Assembly (NCBI GenBank): GCA_037045645.1 | Contig: JBAOIH010000001.1 | Location: 2,229,288 to 2,293,287, forward strand | DNA length: 64,000 nt | Direction of reading: 5' to 3' | Origin: Nocardioides sp. | GTDB taxonomy: Bacteria; Actinomycetota; Actinomycetes; Propionibacteriales; Nocardioidaceae | In this document: positions 1-11,044 of the stretch, piece after piece | How the letters are laid out: each line of letters begins with the position of its first letter | Position numbering within the stretch: position 1 is the first letter of the stretch | The notes under the pieces: generated by a model | The model's database searches: none | Seen by the model: only the letters and a program-made list of their open reading frames with translations | What the model was told of the DNA's origin: nothing | Program-made: the position numbers and the translations under genes

Positions 1-74
1 TCGCGACCGTGACGGCGACACCGAGGGCGATCGGCCGCTCCAGCGGCGTCGTCGACCTGCTGGGCACGGACGAC

Positions 75-112
75 TCGAGGAGGGCCTGCCTGCACGGCAT
101 GGCCCTCCTCGA
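75..112 (-). terminator. Strong stem-loop after the ketosynthase gene
   Basis: A perfect 12-bp inverted repeat (75-86 and 101-112) with a 14-base loop starts 7 bases beyond the stop codon of the minus-strand ketosynthase. It has no T-run, as is common for actinobacterial hairpin terminators. The 74 bases to its left hold no gene I can support. Confidence 0.6.
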
Positions 113-118
113 TCGGGC

Positions 119-1381
119 TCAGCCGTCGTGACGTTCAGTGCTGACGATCAGCGAGGCGTTCTGGCCGCCGAAGCCGAAGGCGTTGGTCTGGATCCACTCC
201 ACCGCCCGCTCCTTGGGCTGACCCAGGACCAGGTCGAACTCGATGTTCTCCTCCGGGTCGGTGGTGCCGCCGGTGTGCATCACCAGGCCCCGCTTGGAGC
301 CTTCGAGCGCCGTGATCAGCGAGAGAGCGCCGGCCGCGCCCGCGGGGTGGCCGAGCGTCCCCTTGATGGACATGACGGAGACGTCCTTGGCGTGGTCGCC
401 ATAGAAGTCGTTGATCGCGTTGATCTCGGCGACGTCACCCTTGGGCGTGCCGGTGCTGTGGGCGGCGAGCATGTCGATGCGCGAGAGGTCGACACCGGCC
501 TCCTTGGCGGCCTTGGACATCGCGAGACGCTCCCACTCACCCGAAGGGTTGGGCGAGGACGGGTGGTAGGCCTCCGAGGACGAGCCCCAGCCCTGGACCC
601 AGGCGTGGACGCGGGCGCCGCGCGTGAGGGCATGCTCGGCACTCTCGAGGATGAACATGCCCGCGCCCTCACCCATCACCATGCCACCGCGGTTGCGGTC
701 GAAGGGCAGGCAGGCACGGTCGGGCGTCTGGACGGGGGCGCCCATGCCATACATGTAGCGCGAGTAGGCACTGGCCGGCACGAAGTCGCCGTCGACGCCA
801 TAGGCCAGGCCGCCCTCGGTACCACCGGCGATCGCGACGTCGACCTCGCCGCTGGCGATCATCCGGGCAGCCAGCCCGATCGCGTCCAGGGACGAGGCAC
901 ACGCGGTGCTCAGGGTGAGGCAGGGTCCGTGCAGTTCCCAGTTCATGGCGATCTGAGAGGCCGCCATGTTGGGCCACACCTGGATCATCAGCTTGGGCGA
1001 GACGGCCTCGCGACCGAGGCGGTCGACGTCATATTGGGCCCGCTCGAAGGTCTGGGTGCCGTTCTTCGACGTGCCGATGACGATGCCGGTCTTGTCGGAC
1101 TCGAAGCGCTCGAGGCCCGAGTCGGCGACGGCCGACGTCACCGCGGCTCCGGCGTGCTGAGCGAAGGGGTCGATGCCCTCGAGCTTCTTGCCCTGCATCC
1201 AGTCAGGCGCCGTGAAGCCCTCGACCGGAGCCCAGAACTCGAAGCGCTCCGGGTCGTCCTTGGTCCAGGGAACCTCCTGGACACCGAGTTCATTGGCGGC
1301 GAGGCGGTCGAACAACTCCTGTGGGGAGAAGCCGAGCGCCGACACCGCGCCAATGCCGGTGATTGCTACGTCCAGTCCCAT
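119..1381 (-). CDS. Beta-ketoacyl-ACP synthase II-like (KAS-II)
   Basis: This is a 420-residue condensing enzyme of the FabF/KAS-II family, which catalyses decarboxylative Claisen condensation of malonyl-ACP with an acyl chain. The nucleophile Cys161 lies in LSTACASSLDA, and the two family histidines sit in AAHSTGTPKGD and IKGTLGHPAGAAG. I chose ATG 1381 (MGLDVAITGIG) because AGGAGG precedes it and family homology begins there, although the frame stays open upstream to 1585. The gene is divergent from the acyl-CoA carboxylase, so a supply of carboxylated extender units for condensation is conceivable, but that is inference. A lipid or polyketide role is also possible. Confidence 0.88.
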   Translation of the reverse strand: MGLDVAITGIGAVSALGFSPQELFDRLAANELGVQEVPWTKDDPERFEFWAPVEGFTAPDWMQGKKLEGIDPFAQHAGAAVTSAVADSGLERFESDKTGIVIGTSKNGTQTFERAQYDVDRLGREAVSPKLMIQVWPNMAASQIAMNWELHGPCLTLSTACASSLDAIGLAARMIASGEVDVAIAGGTEGGLAYGVDGDFVPASAYSRYMYGMGAPVQTPDRACLPFDRNRGGMVMGEGAGMFILESAEHALTRGARVHAWVQGWGSSSEAYHPSSPNPSGEWERLAMSKAAKEAGVDLSRIDMLAAHSTGTPKGDVAEINAINDFYGDHAKDVSVMSIKGTLGHPAGAAGALSLITALEGSKRGLVMHTGGTTDPEENIEFDLVLGQPKERAVEWIQTNAFGFGGQNASLIVSTERHDG

Positions 1382-1637
1382 CGTGATCCTCCTAGTCACC
1401 GCAAGGCCGACTGCCTCGCGAACCGCACATAAGTCGATTTCTCGTCGTACGTCAAGTTTCCCGTCTCCTTTTGTCGAACTCGAAATCCGACCGTTTCTCC
1501 CGTCTCGCGAGCGCAATCTCAGGCTCGGAGACGGCGCTGGCGCCGCGACAGCACCCACTCCTACCGCCATTGCAATCATGGACATTTAGATCTACAGTCG
1601 TCGTGCCAGCGTCACTTTCGAATGAGGAGGCGAGTCG
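1382..1637. promoter_or_regulatory. Divergent promoter region, ketosynthase / carboxylase
   Basis: These 256 bases separate two divergently transcribed genes and are less GC-rich than the coding DNA around them. They must carry promoters for both. The plus-strand gene has an AGGAGG ribosome site at 1624-1629. I could not fix -35/-10 boxes with confidence. Confidence 0.5.
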
Positions 1638-4600
1638 ATGTGCGAGTCCCTGCGACTGGCGATCGTCAACCGCGGCGAGGCGGCAGTACGACTGCTCCAG
1701 ACGACCGCGTCGATCGGCGGCATCAACGGGCGGGCGTTCCACACCATCGCCCTCCACACGACGCCCGACCGGCACTCGCTGTTCGTCCGCCGCGCCGTCG
1801 AGGCACTCGACCTCGACGCCCTGCCGGCCACCGATCCGGCAGCAGGCGCCAGCCCCTACCTCGACATCCCCCGCCTGATGAGAGCGCTGCGCGAGTGCCG
1901 CGCCGACATGGTCTGGGTGGGCTGGGGCTTCGTCGCCGAGGACGCCGAGTTCGCTGCGGCCTGCGAGCAGGCCGGCATCACCTTCATCGGACCGAGCAGC
2001 ACGGCCATGGCTGCGCTGTCGCACAAGATCCAGGCCAAGGAAGCTCGCCGAACGCGCCGGTGTGCCGGTCACCCCGTGGAGCGGTGGCGCCGTCACCTCC
2101 GTCGAGGAGGCGACCGCCCGCGCCGCGGAGATCGGCTATCCCCTGTTCGTCAAGAGCGCCGCCGGCGGCGGCGGCATGGGCATCCGCGAGGTGCTCGATC
2201 CCGCGGATCTGGCCGACGCGGTGACCTCGGCCCGCCGGGAGGCCCTGCGCGCCTTCGGCGACAACACCGTGTTCCTCGAGCGCCGTGTCGACGCCGGTCG
2301 TCACGTCGAGGTGCAGGTGCTCGCCGACTCCCACGGCACGGTCTGGCCGGTCGGCGTCCGTGAATGCTCCATCCAGCGCCGCCGCCAGAAGGTCGTCGAG
2401 GAGTCCGGGCTCAGCATTCCCGACCCCGAGCTCGAGCAGCAGGTGCGCTCCTACGCCAGCGCCATCATCCGCGAAGCGGGCTACACCAACGCCGGCACCG
2501 TGGAGTTCCTCATCGACGCCGGGACGGGCGAGCCCCACTTCATGGAGGTCAACACCCGCCTCCAGGTGGAGCACACCGTCACCGAAGAGGCCACCGGACT
2601 CGACCTCGTCGAGCAGCAGATCCGGATTGCCTCGGGCCTTGCGCTGGAGGGCACGCCTCCCGAGGTCCGCGGTCATGCCATCGAGGTCCGGCTCAACGCA
2701 GAGGACCCCGAGGCCGGCTTCGCCCCCGCCCCCGGACGCGTGCTGCTCTTCCGCGCCCCCCAGGGTCCGAGCATCCGTACGGACACCGGCATCGAGCAGG
2801 GCGACGAGATCTCGGCCGACTTCGACTCGATGGCCGCCAAGATCATCGCCTGGGGGCCGGACCGTGCCACCGCGCTCCAGCGCCTGCGCCGGGCGCTCGA
2901 CCACACCGAGGTCGTCATCGAGGGCGGGGCGACCAACAAGTCGTTCCTGCAGGAGATCGTGGCCCACCCCGACGTGGAGTCGGGCAACGTCAACACGCGG
3001 TGGCTCGACGAGCTGGTCGCTGCCGGCGGCCTGACCCCGCAGCCCCAAGCGGCCCTGGCGCTGGTCCAGGCGGCGATCGAGGCCTACCGACTCGCCGCGC
3101 GTCTCGACAGTGAGACGTTCATCCGGTCACTGGCCGTGGGCCGCCCGCAGTATAGCGACAGCGGCGCGATCCGGTTCGAGCTGGATTCCGCGGCTCCAGC
3201 CACACCATCGAGGTCAACGAGCCCGAGGCCGACGTTTTCCACCTGCGCGTCGACGGCGAGCACATCGTCGCGACCCTCGACCACGTCGACGGCTCGGCTC
3301 GCGTGCTGGGGGTCGGCGGCTCCACCCACCGCACCTTCGTGGTGCCCGGCGGGGACGGCACCACGGTCGACGTGGACGGCCTGCCCCACCGCATCTCCGC
3401 CGACGGCGGCGGCACCGTCCGCGCCGGCTTCCCCGGCATGATCGTCTCGGTCCTCGCCTCCGTCGGCGACCAGGTCGAGGCCGGCGACACCCTGCTCACC
3501 ATCGAGTCGATGAAGCTGGAGTCGCGCGTCCTCGCACCGGCTGCGGGCGTCGTGCGCGAGGTCCACGTCGGCATCAACTCGCAAGTGGGCTCGGGTGAAC
3601 CGCTCGTCCGGCTCGACGTCGTGGACGACGACGACACCGCGGGCGACGACTCGAGCGTCGACTTCGCCGCGCTGGCCTCCGACACTCCGGACCGGACCCC
3701 GCTCGACGTGCTCCGTACGGTGGTGCTCGGCCTCGACGCCGCGAGCGGTGAGACCGATCGGCTGTCCGCCGGACTGCTCCCCACCCGCGAAGACGCCGCG
3801 GCGCAACTCGCCGGGGAGCTGGACGTGCTGGCGGCCTTCGCCGACATCCACTCCCTCGGTCCGCGTCGCGCTGCCCTCGCCGGCCGTGTGGACGCCCCGG
3901 AGCGTGCACACCTGGTGGGCTACCTGCGCGAGCGGCACCGCGAGGACCGGGAGTTCCCCGACGACTTCCTCGCTCGCCTGGACACCGCCCTGGCGCTCGT
4001 CGGCCACGACGAGAGCGACGACGTCGCCCACCTGCGCCTCTACCGCTCGCTGCGTCGACGCGACCTCATCCACTCCGCGCTCGCCTCGATCCTGCGCCGC
4101 TGGCTGGAGCCGGCGACGACCGTGCCTGCGACCGAACAGGTCCGCACGGTCCTCGAACGGGTCGTCTGGATCACCGAGGGACGCTCCGACCAACTCGAGG
4201 GGCTGGCCAGGTCGGTGCTGTTCCGACTGTTCTCCCAGCCGGTCCTCGACGCCGACCTCGCCGCCCAGACCGCGATCATGACGGAGCGCATCCAGCAGAT
4301 CGGCTCGCAGTCCGACGCCGCAGAGCGCACGCTCGACCTGCGCACCCTGGCCTTCGACTCGCCGCCGTGGGAGGCGTGGCTGCTGGGGAGCCTGGCCGGT
4401 CCGGACCGACCCGCTTGGGAGGACGTCCTGGTCGTGGTGACGGCCGACAACTACCGCCACCGTCGCCTCGTCCAGGTGCCGACCCCATCGAGCCCTGCAG
4501 CACCACTGCTGATGGCCGAGGAGCTCGACGCCGAGTCGGACATCAGCGTCATCGCGGTCGCCCACCTCGGCGACGACACGGCGACTGCTGCCGCACTCGA

Positions 4601-7061
4601 ACCGTTGATCGCCCAGCGGGCCGCACTGGGGCCGGTGGTCGTCGAGCTGCTCGTCACCGACGGCCGACTCGACCTCGACCCGAGGCTCGCCCGCGCCTGT
4701 CTCGCGGCCACCCAGGTCAACGCCACGGTCCTGCCCGTCGCTCCGGAGGGCCACGTCGCCCACCGGTCCTGGGCACCCGGGCCGGGCGGGGACCTCACAG
4801 AGGTGGCCCTGTTCCGCGACCTGCACCCGTGTCTGGCCGAACGCCTGGAGTTGTGGCGGCTACGTGACTTCGACCTCCAGCGCCAGCCCGCTCCCCCGGC
4901 GACGTTCCTCTTCACCGGCACGGCCCGGGACGACGAGCGCGACAAGCGACTCTTCGCCCTCGCCGAGGTGCGCACTCTCACCGCCGCGCGCGACGACGAG
5001 GGCACCGTCACCTCCATCCCCGAGCTGGAGCAGACGCTGCTGCGCTGCTTCGACGCCTTCCGGGTCCACGACAGCACCCACAGTCGCCGCAGTCCCTTCG
5101 GCTGGAACCGGGTGATGGTCCAGGTCCAGCCACCCTGGGACTTCCCCGACGACGCGTTGCAGGGGGTCGCCCACCGGATCGCCCACGCGGCCCGCGGCCT
5201 CTCCCTCGACCAGATCGTCCTGCGACTGCGCGGCACGGATCCGGGCGCCGAGGACAGGGTCGTCCACCTCACCCTGCTCGAGGGCGAGGGCGTCCAGATC
5301 GGCTTCAAGGCCCCCTCCGACCGGCCGCTGACCGTGCTGCGCGGCCACCGGCGTACGGCAGCACAGATGCGTCGCCGCGGTCTGCACCACCCGGCCGACA
5401 TCGTGCGACTGCTCACCAGCCCCGGAGCAGCGCACTCCGACCTGCCCAGCGGCGACTTCACCGAGCTCGAACTCGTGGACGGCACCCTGGTGCCGGTCGA
5501 GCGCGAGATCGGTGAGAACGCCCACGGTGTCGTGATCGGCGAGATCACCAACCGCACGCCCAAGCACCCCGAAGGGATGCGGCGGGTGATCATCCTGAGC
5601 GACCCGAGCAAGTCGATGGCCTCGCTCGGCGAGGGCGAGTGCGTGCGCATCATCGCCGCGCTCGAGTTGGCCCACGAGCAGCGCCTGCCAGTGGACTGGT
5701 TCGCGGTGTCGTCCGGTGCTCGGGTCTCGATGGACAGCGGCACCGAGAACCTCGACTGGACCGCGCGTGTGCTCCGTACGATCATCGAGCTCGCCCAGCT
5801 CGACCTGGAGATCAACGTCGTGCTCACCGGCGTCAACGTCGGCGCCCAGTCCTACTGGGATGCCGAGGCCACCATGTTGATGCACACTCGAGGAGTGCTG
5901 ATCGCCACCGGCGACAACGCCATGGTGCTCACCGGCAAGGACGCACTGGACTACTCCGGCGCCGTGTCGGCGGACGACAACGCGGGCATCGGCGGCTACG
6001 AGCAGATCATGGGCCCCAACGGCCAGGCGCAATATTGGGCACCCTCGCTGATCGAGGCCTGCCACCTGCTGTTCCGGCACTACGCAGTCGCCTACGTCGC
6101 CCCGGGTGAGTCCGGTCCGCGTCGGGCACCGGTCACCGACCCCGCCGGACGCTCGATCGCGGCGTCGCCGCACCACTCCGGCGACGGAGGACCGTTCGCC
6201 ACGGTCGGCGACATCTTCGACGACGCCCTCAACCCCGAGCGCAAGCTGCCCTTCGACATCCGCTCCGTCATGGCCGCGGTCAAGGACGACGGCGACGACC
6301 CGCTGGAGCGCTGGCCCCACATGCGCGACGCCGAGAACGCCGTCGTGTGGGACACCCATGTCAGCGGCTTCCCCGTCCAGATGATCGGCATCGAGTCGCG
6401 AGACCTGCAGCGCCACAGCGTCACGCCCAACGACGGGCCGCGCCGCTGGTCTGCGGGCACGCTGTTCCCCCGGTCGTCGAAGAAGGTCGCCCGCGCCCTC
6501 AACGCCAGCAACGGCGTGCGGCCAACCGTCATCCTGGCCAACCTGTCTGGCTTCGACGGTTCGCCCGAATCGATGCGGGAGCTGCAACTCGAATATGGCG
6601 CCGAGATCGGTCGGGCCGTGGTCAACCACCGCAGCCCCCTCGTCTTCTGCGTCCTCTCCCGTTATCACGGCGGTGCGTTCGTGGTGTTCTCCAAGGCCCT
6701 CAACGAGCGCCTCGAGTCGATCGCGGTCGCCGGAGCCAGGGCCTCGGTCCTCGGCGGCGCGCCCGCAGCGGCCGTGGTGTTCGCACGCGAGGTGGCGCAC
6801 CGCGTCGCGGCCGACCCCCGGGTCGTCGAGGCGCAGGCGGCCGTGGACGCCGCCGGCCCCGACACCGTCGACCAGGCACGCCTCGAGCTGGCCGCGGTCC
6901 AGGACGAACTCAAGGGCCACTGCCGCGGTGTGGTCGGACGCGAGTTCGACGGCATCCACACCATCGAGCGCGCCAAGGAGGTCGGCTCCGTCGACCAGAT
7001 CGTCACCGTCGACGCCCTCCGCGACGCGATCGTCGCCACGCTGGAGTCGGAAGGACACTGA
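1638..7061 (+). CDS. Single-chain biotin-dependent acyl-CoA carboxylase (LCC-like)
   Basis: This is one ~1,807-residue multidomain carboxylase. The biotin carboxylase part (about residues 1-480) shows the glycine loop SAAGGGGMGIRE and EVNTRLQVEHTVTE. The biotinyl carrier motif IESMKLESRV has its biotinyl Lys near residue 625. A helical linker follows, then carboxyltransferase (GVNVGAQSYWDAEATML, AFVVFSKALNERLE). Such single-chain enzymes carboxylate acyl-CoAs, and the mycobacterial long-chain acyl-CoA carboxylase is the closest type I know. Start ATG 1638 has AGGAGG upstream. The frame breaks at about 2039-2046 (one extra base) and about 3188-3197 (one missing base). The two cancel, the span divides by three and homology is continuous, so I read sequencing errors. 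The next gene follows within 6 bases. Confidence 0.85.
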
Positions 7062-7066
7062 CACCC

Positions 7067-8758
7067 ATGGCCCACGTGATCACCCAGGCTTGTTGCGCTG
7101 ACGGGGCGTGCACGACGGTGTGTCCGGTGGACTGCATCCACCCGACTCCGGCCGAGCGCGAATACCTCGTGACGGAGATGCTCTACATCGATCCGGACAC
7201 GTGCATCGACTGTGGTCAGTGCGTGCCGGAGTGCCCGGTGGACGCGATCTATTCGGGCTATGACCTGCCTGACCACCTGGCCTCCTATGCGGCCATCAAC
7301 GCCGAGTACTTCAAGGGCACCACGCTGGGCGACGTGCCGCGTCGGGTGGCGGCGCCGCCCGAGCTGCACGAGGACCAGCCGCTGCGGGTGGCGATCGTCG
7401 GGTCCGGCCCGGCCGGGTCCTACAGCGCCCACGAGCTGGTCGAGGTCGGCGGGTCGGGCATCCGGGTCGACATCTTCGACCGGCTGCCCACCCCGTTCGG
7501 TCTGGCCCGCCTCGGCGTGGCCCCGGACCACCTGGGCACCAAGCTGGTCATGCGTACCTTCAGCGAGCTAGGGGCCGACCCGCGGGTGCGGTTCCACCTC
7601 AACACCGAGATCGGGCGTGACATCACCGTCGAGGAGCTGCGCGAGCACTACCACGCGGTGTTCTTCACCCACGGTGCGTCGTCGTCGCGACGTCTGGGGA
7701 TCGAGGGCGAGGACCTGCCCGGCAGCCACGCCGCCACCCAGTTCGTCGCCTGGTACAACGGCCACCCCGACAGCCCCAAGCCCCGCGGGTGGCAACCGCC
7801 CAGTCACGTCGTGGTGATCGGCAACGGCAACGTCGCCATCGACGTGGCCCGTCAGCTCACCCTCGGTCCCGAACACCTCGCCGCCTCGGACATGGCCCCC
7901 TATGCCGTCGACGTGCTGAGCCGTGGCCTGGTCAAGGACGTCACCGTCGTGGGTCGACGCAGCGCGCTGCACGCCGCGTGCACCCTGCCCGAGCTCGAGG
8001 CGCTGGCCGACCGCACCGATATCGACGTGGTCGTGCCACCGGAGGACCTGGTGCTCACCGACCACGAGCTCGCTGCCGTGCGCGAGTCGGGCATGCTCCG
8101 GCTGAAGTACGAGCTGTTCCGGACCCTGTCCGAGCGACCCCACACGCGCGAGCGTTCGATCACGTTCCGCTTCCTGCTCACCCCCCAGCGCATCCTGGGC
8201 GAGAGCCACGCCGAAGGCATCGAGCTGGCCCGCAACCGGATGGTCTCCCTGGGCGATCGCACCGTCCTCGAACCCACCGGCGAGACCACCGTGCTGCCGA
8301 CCAACCTCGTCCTGCGCTCGGTCGGCTATGCCGGTGTCGAGTTGCCCGGGCTGCCCTTCGACGAGGCCACCATGACCGTTCCCACCGACGGCGCCCGAGT
8401 GCTGACCGAGCCCGGTGGCGAGGTCATCCCCGGCCTCTATTCGGCCGGCTGGGTCAAGCGCGGCCCCAGCGGCGTGATGGGCACCAACAAGCTCGATGCC
8501 CAGGGCACCGTCAAGGTGCTGCTCGACGACGTCCGGGCCGGACGCATCGCCGCACCGGCGAAGTCCCTCGACGACCTCGACCGGCTCCTGCGCCAGCGGC
8601 AGCCCCAGGTCGTCCCGTGGCAGGGCTGGCAGGCGATCGAGGCCCACGAACTCGCCCACGGCACCGAGACCGGCCGCCCTCGCGTCAAGGTCACCTCCCG
8701 CGAGGCACTCGTCGAGTTCGCCGCCGCCCGACTCAGCACCGAGACGGAGGAACAGTGA
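7067..8758 (+). CDS. Ferredoxin / ferredoxin-NADP reductase fusion (FprB-like)
   Basis: This 563-residue protein has an N-terminal iron-sulfur ferredoxin domain (CCADGACTTVCPVDCIHP, CIDCGQCVPECPVDAI, residues ~8-60). It is fused to an adrenodoxin-reductase-type FAD/NAD(P) domain (VAIVGSGPAGSYSAHEL near 110; NADP loop VIGNGNVAIDVARQ near 250; C-terminal GWVKRGPSGVMGTNK). Mycobacterial FprB has the same architecture. It would shuttle electrons between NADPH and iron-sulfur or molybdenum partners. The gene lies 5 bases after the carboxylase, and its stop overlaps the start of the molybdopterin oxidoreductase (TGATG), so the two are probably translationally coupled redox partners. Confidence 0.9.
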   Translation: MAHVITQACCADGACTTVCPVDCIHPTPAEREYLVTEMLYIDPDTCIDCGQCVPECPVDAIYSGYDLPDHLASYAAINAEYFKGTTLGDVPRRVAAPPELHEDQPLRVAIVGSGPAGSYSAHELVEVGGSGIRVDIFDRLPTPFGLARLGVAPDHLGTKLVMRTFSELGADPRVRFHLNTEIGRDITVEELREHYHAVFFTHGASSSRRLGIEGEDLPGSHAATQFVAWYNGHPDSPKPRGWQPPSHVVVIGNGNVAIDVARQLTLGPEHLAASDMAPYAVDVLSRGLVKDVTVVGRRSALHAACTLPELEALADRTDIDVVVPPEDLVLTDHELAAVRESGMLRLKYELFRTLSERPHTRERSITFRFLLTPQRILGESHAEGIELARNRMVSLGDRTVLEPTGETTVLPTNLVLRSVGYAGVELPGLPFDEATMTVPTDGARVLTEPGGEVIPGLYSAGWVKRGPSGVMGTNKLDAQGTVKVLLDDVRAGRIAAPAKSLDDLDRLLRQRQPQVVPWQGWQAIEAHELAHGTETGRPRVKVTSREALVEFAAARLSTETEEQ

Positions 8759-11044
8759 TGAGCGCCCCCGATGACGGCACCCGGCAGGAGTTGCGGGTCG
8801 TACAGCGCCTGTGTCCCTTCTGCGAGGCGACGTGCGGCCTGGAGCTGACCCTGCGCGGATCCCACGTGGTCCGCACGGCCGGTGACGGGCAGGACGTGTT
8901 CAGCAAGGGCTACATGTGCCCCAAGGGCGCGAGCCTAGGTGAGCCTCCACGACGACCCCGACGCGCTGCGGCAGCCCGTCATCCGCGAGGGCGAGGAGTT
9001 CCGTACGGTCTCCTGGGACAAGGCGTTCGACAAGGTCGCCGAGCTCGTCGGCAAGGTCCTCGACGAGCACGGCCCCGAGGCGATGGCGGTCTATCTGGGC
9101 AACCCGGTCGGGCACAATCTGGCCGGACTGCTCTATCCCCGTGCCTTCATCGCGCCGCTGGGCACGCCCAACCTCTACACCGCCTCGACACTCGACCAGC
9201 GCCCCAAGGACCTGGCCAGCGGCCTCATGTACGGCGACCGCTACACCCTGGCCGTACCCGACCTGGACCGCACCGACTTCCTGATCATCCTGGGCGCCAA
9301 CCCGATGGAGTCCAACGGCAGCCTCGCCACTGCTCCGGGCTGGCCGCGGCGCCTGCGGGCCCTGCAGGAGCGCGGCGGGGAGTTCGTCGTGGTGGACCCC
9401 GTCCTCACGCGTACGGCCGAGTTCGCCGACCAGCACCTGCGGCCACGGGTGGGCAGCGACGCCGCCCTGCTCACCAGCATGGCCCACGTCCTGTTCGATG
9501 AGGACCTGGTCGACCTCGGCCGACTGGAGGAGTTCGTCCTCAACGTCGACGACGTGCGTGCGGCTGTGGCCGACTTCTCCCCCGAACGCCTCGAGGGGTG
9601 GACCGCCATCCCCGCCGAGGTCGTACGCGACCTGACGCGGCGCCTGGCCGGCGCTCGCCGTGCGGTCGTCTATGGCCGCATCGGCACCGCAACGACCCTT
9701 TTCGGGTCGATCGCGTCGTGGATGGTCGAGGTGCTCAACACCCTCACCGGCAACCTCGACCGGGTCGGCGGCGCGATGTTCCCCAACCCGCCGAGCGGGT
9801 CGATCAACACCCAGGGCACGCCGCGTTTCGGTCCGCCGATGCGCACCGGTCGGTTCCGCACCCGCGTGAGCAACGCACCCGAGTTGTTCGGCGAGCTGCC
9901 GACCGCGTTGCTCTCCCAAGAGATCGACACCCCTGGCCCCGGGCAGTACCGCGGCATGATCCTGATCAGCGGCAACCCCGTGGTGTCCAACCCCAACTCG
10001 GAGCGGATGGACGCGGCGATGGCCTCGCTCGACGCGCTCATCGCGGTCGACCCCTACATCACCGACTCCACCCGCCACGCCCACGTGATCCTGCCGCCGC
10101 CCTCGGCCCTGCAGCGCAGTCACCTCGACGTGCACTTCGCCATGTGGTCGGTGCGCAACACCGCCCGCTACTCCCCTGCCGTGCTGCCGCTCGAGCCCGG
10201 CCAGCTGGAGGAGTGGGAGATCATGTGCCGCCTCGGCGCGATCTTCGAGGGTAAGGGCGCCTCCATCGCCGACATCGACGACAACCTCGTGCGCTATCTC
10301 ATCGCGCGCGAGGCCAAGCAGCCGGAGTCCCCCATCCACGGCCTGGCCGTCGACGAGGTCATGGCGGCTCTCGAGCCCCGTACGGGCCCCGAACGCATCC
10401 TCGACTTCCGGCTGCGCGTCGGTCCCTACGGCGACGGGTTCGGGCACGGCACCGGCACCCTGACGATGGACCTGCTCGAGCAGCACCCCCACGGCATCGA
10501 CTTCGGGCCCATGCAGCCGCGCCTGCCCGACGTGCTGCGCACCCCTACCGGCATGGTCGACCTCGCGCCCGAGATCCTCGTCAACGACCTCGACCGCCTT
10601 TCTCGCGCGGTCGACGAGGGCCCGGTCGAGGGCCTCGTGCTCATCGGTCGACGCCACCTGCGCTCCAACAACTCCTGGATGCACAACGTCCCCAACCTGA
10701 TGACCGGACGCGACCGCTCCCGGCTCCAGATGAACTCCGACGATGCCGCCGCTCGCGGCCTGATCACCGGCAGCTTGGCCCGCGCCACCACCAAGACCTC
10801 CAGCGTCGACGTGCTCGTCGAGGTCACTGACCGCATGGCGCAAGGGGTCGTGTCCCTGCCGCACGGCTGGGTGCACGGCAGCGGCCCAATCGGCATGCGC
10901 ACCGCTGCCTCCCGTCCCGGCGTCAACAGCAACCGCCTGGCCAGCTCCGACCTCGACGTTCCGTCGTGGAACGCCATCCTCAGCGGCATCCCGCTCGAGG
11001 TGTCCGCCGCACCAGTGGAAGCCGACGAAAGGGCACGACGATGA
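8758..11044 (+). CDS. Molybdopterin-dependent oxidoreductase (formate-dehydrogenase-like)
   Basis: This is a ~761-residue MopB-superfamily protein. Its N-terminal 4Fe-4S site is CPFCEATCG followed by KGYMCPKG, and the molybdopterin-binding domains include LGANPMESNGS, TGNLDRVGGAMF and LISGNPVVSNPNSERM. The C-terminal dinucleotide-binding domain contains HNVPNLMTGRDR. The start overlaps the reductase stop and its own stop overlaps the CoA ligase start (ATGA). The frame breaks at GAGCCTC (8941-8947). Removing one base restores a continuous protein, and the span then divides by three. I infer that it takes electrons from or gives them to the adjacent ferredoxin reductase. The substrate is unknown, and nothing here proves formate. 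Confidence 0.85.

Noticed and set aside
1..131. Possible C-terminus of a plus-strand gene ending at TGA 129-131
   Set aside because: A 43-residue open frame at the edge overlaps the hairpin and the ketosynthase end, and it shows no recognisable family.
128..1432. 434-residue plus-strand ORF
   Set aside because: It is the antisense shadow of the ketosynthase gene, with biased composition and no family pattern. Many other long antisense frames in this GC-rich window were rejected for the same reason.
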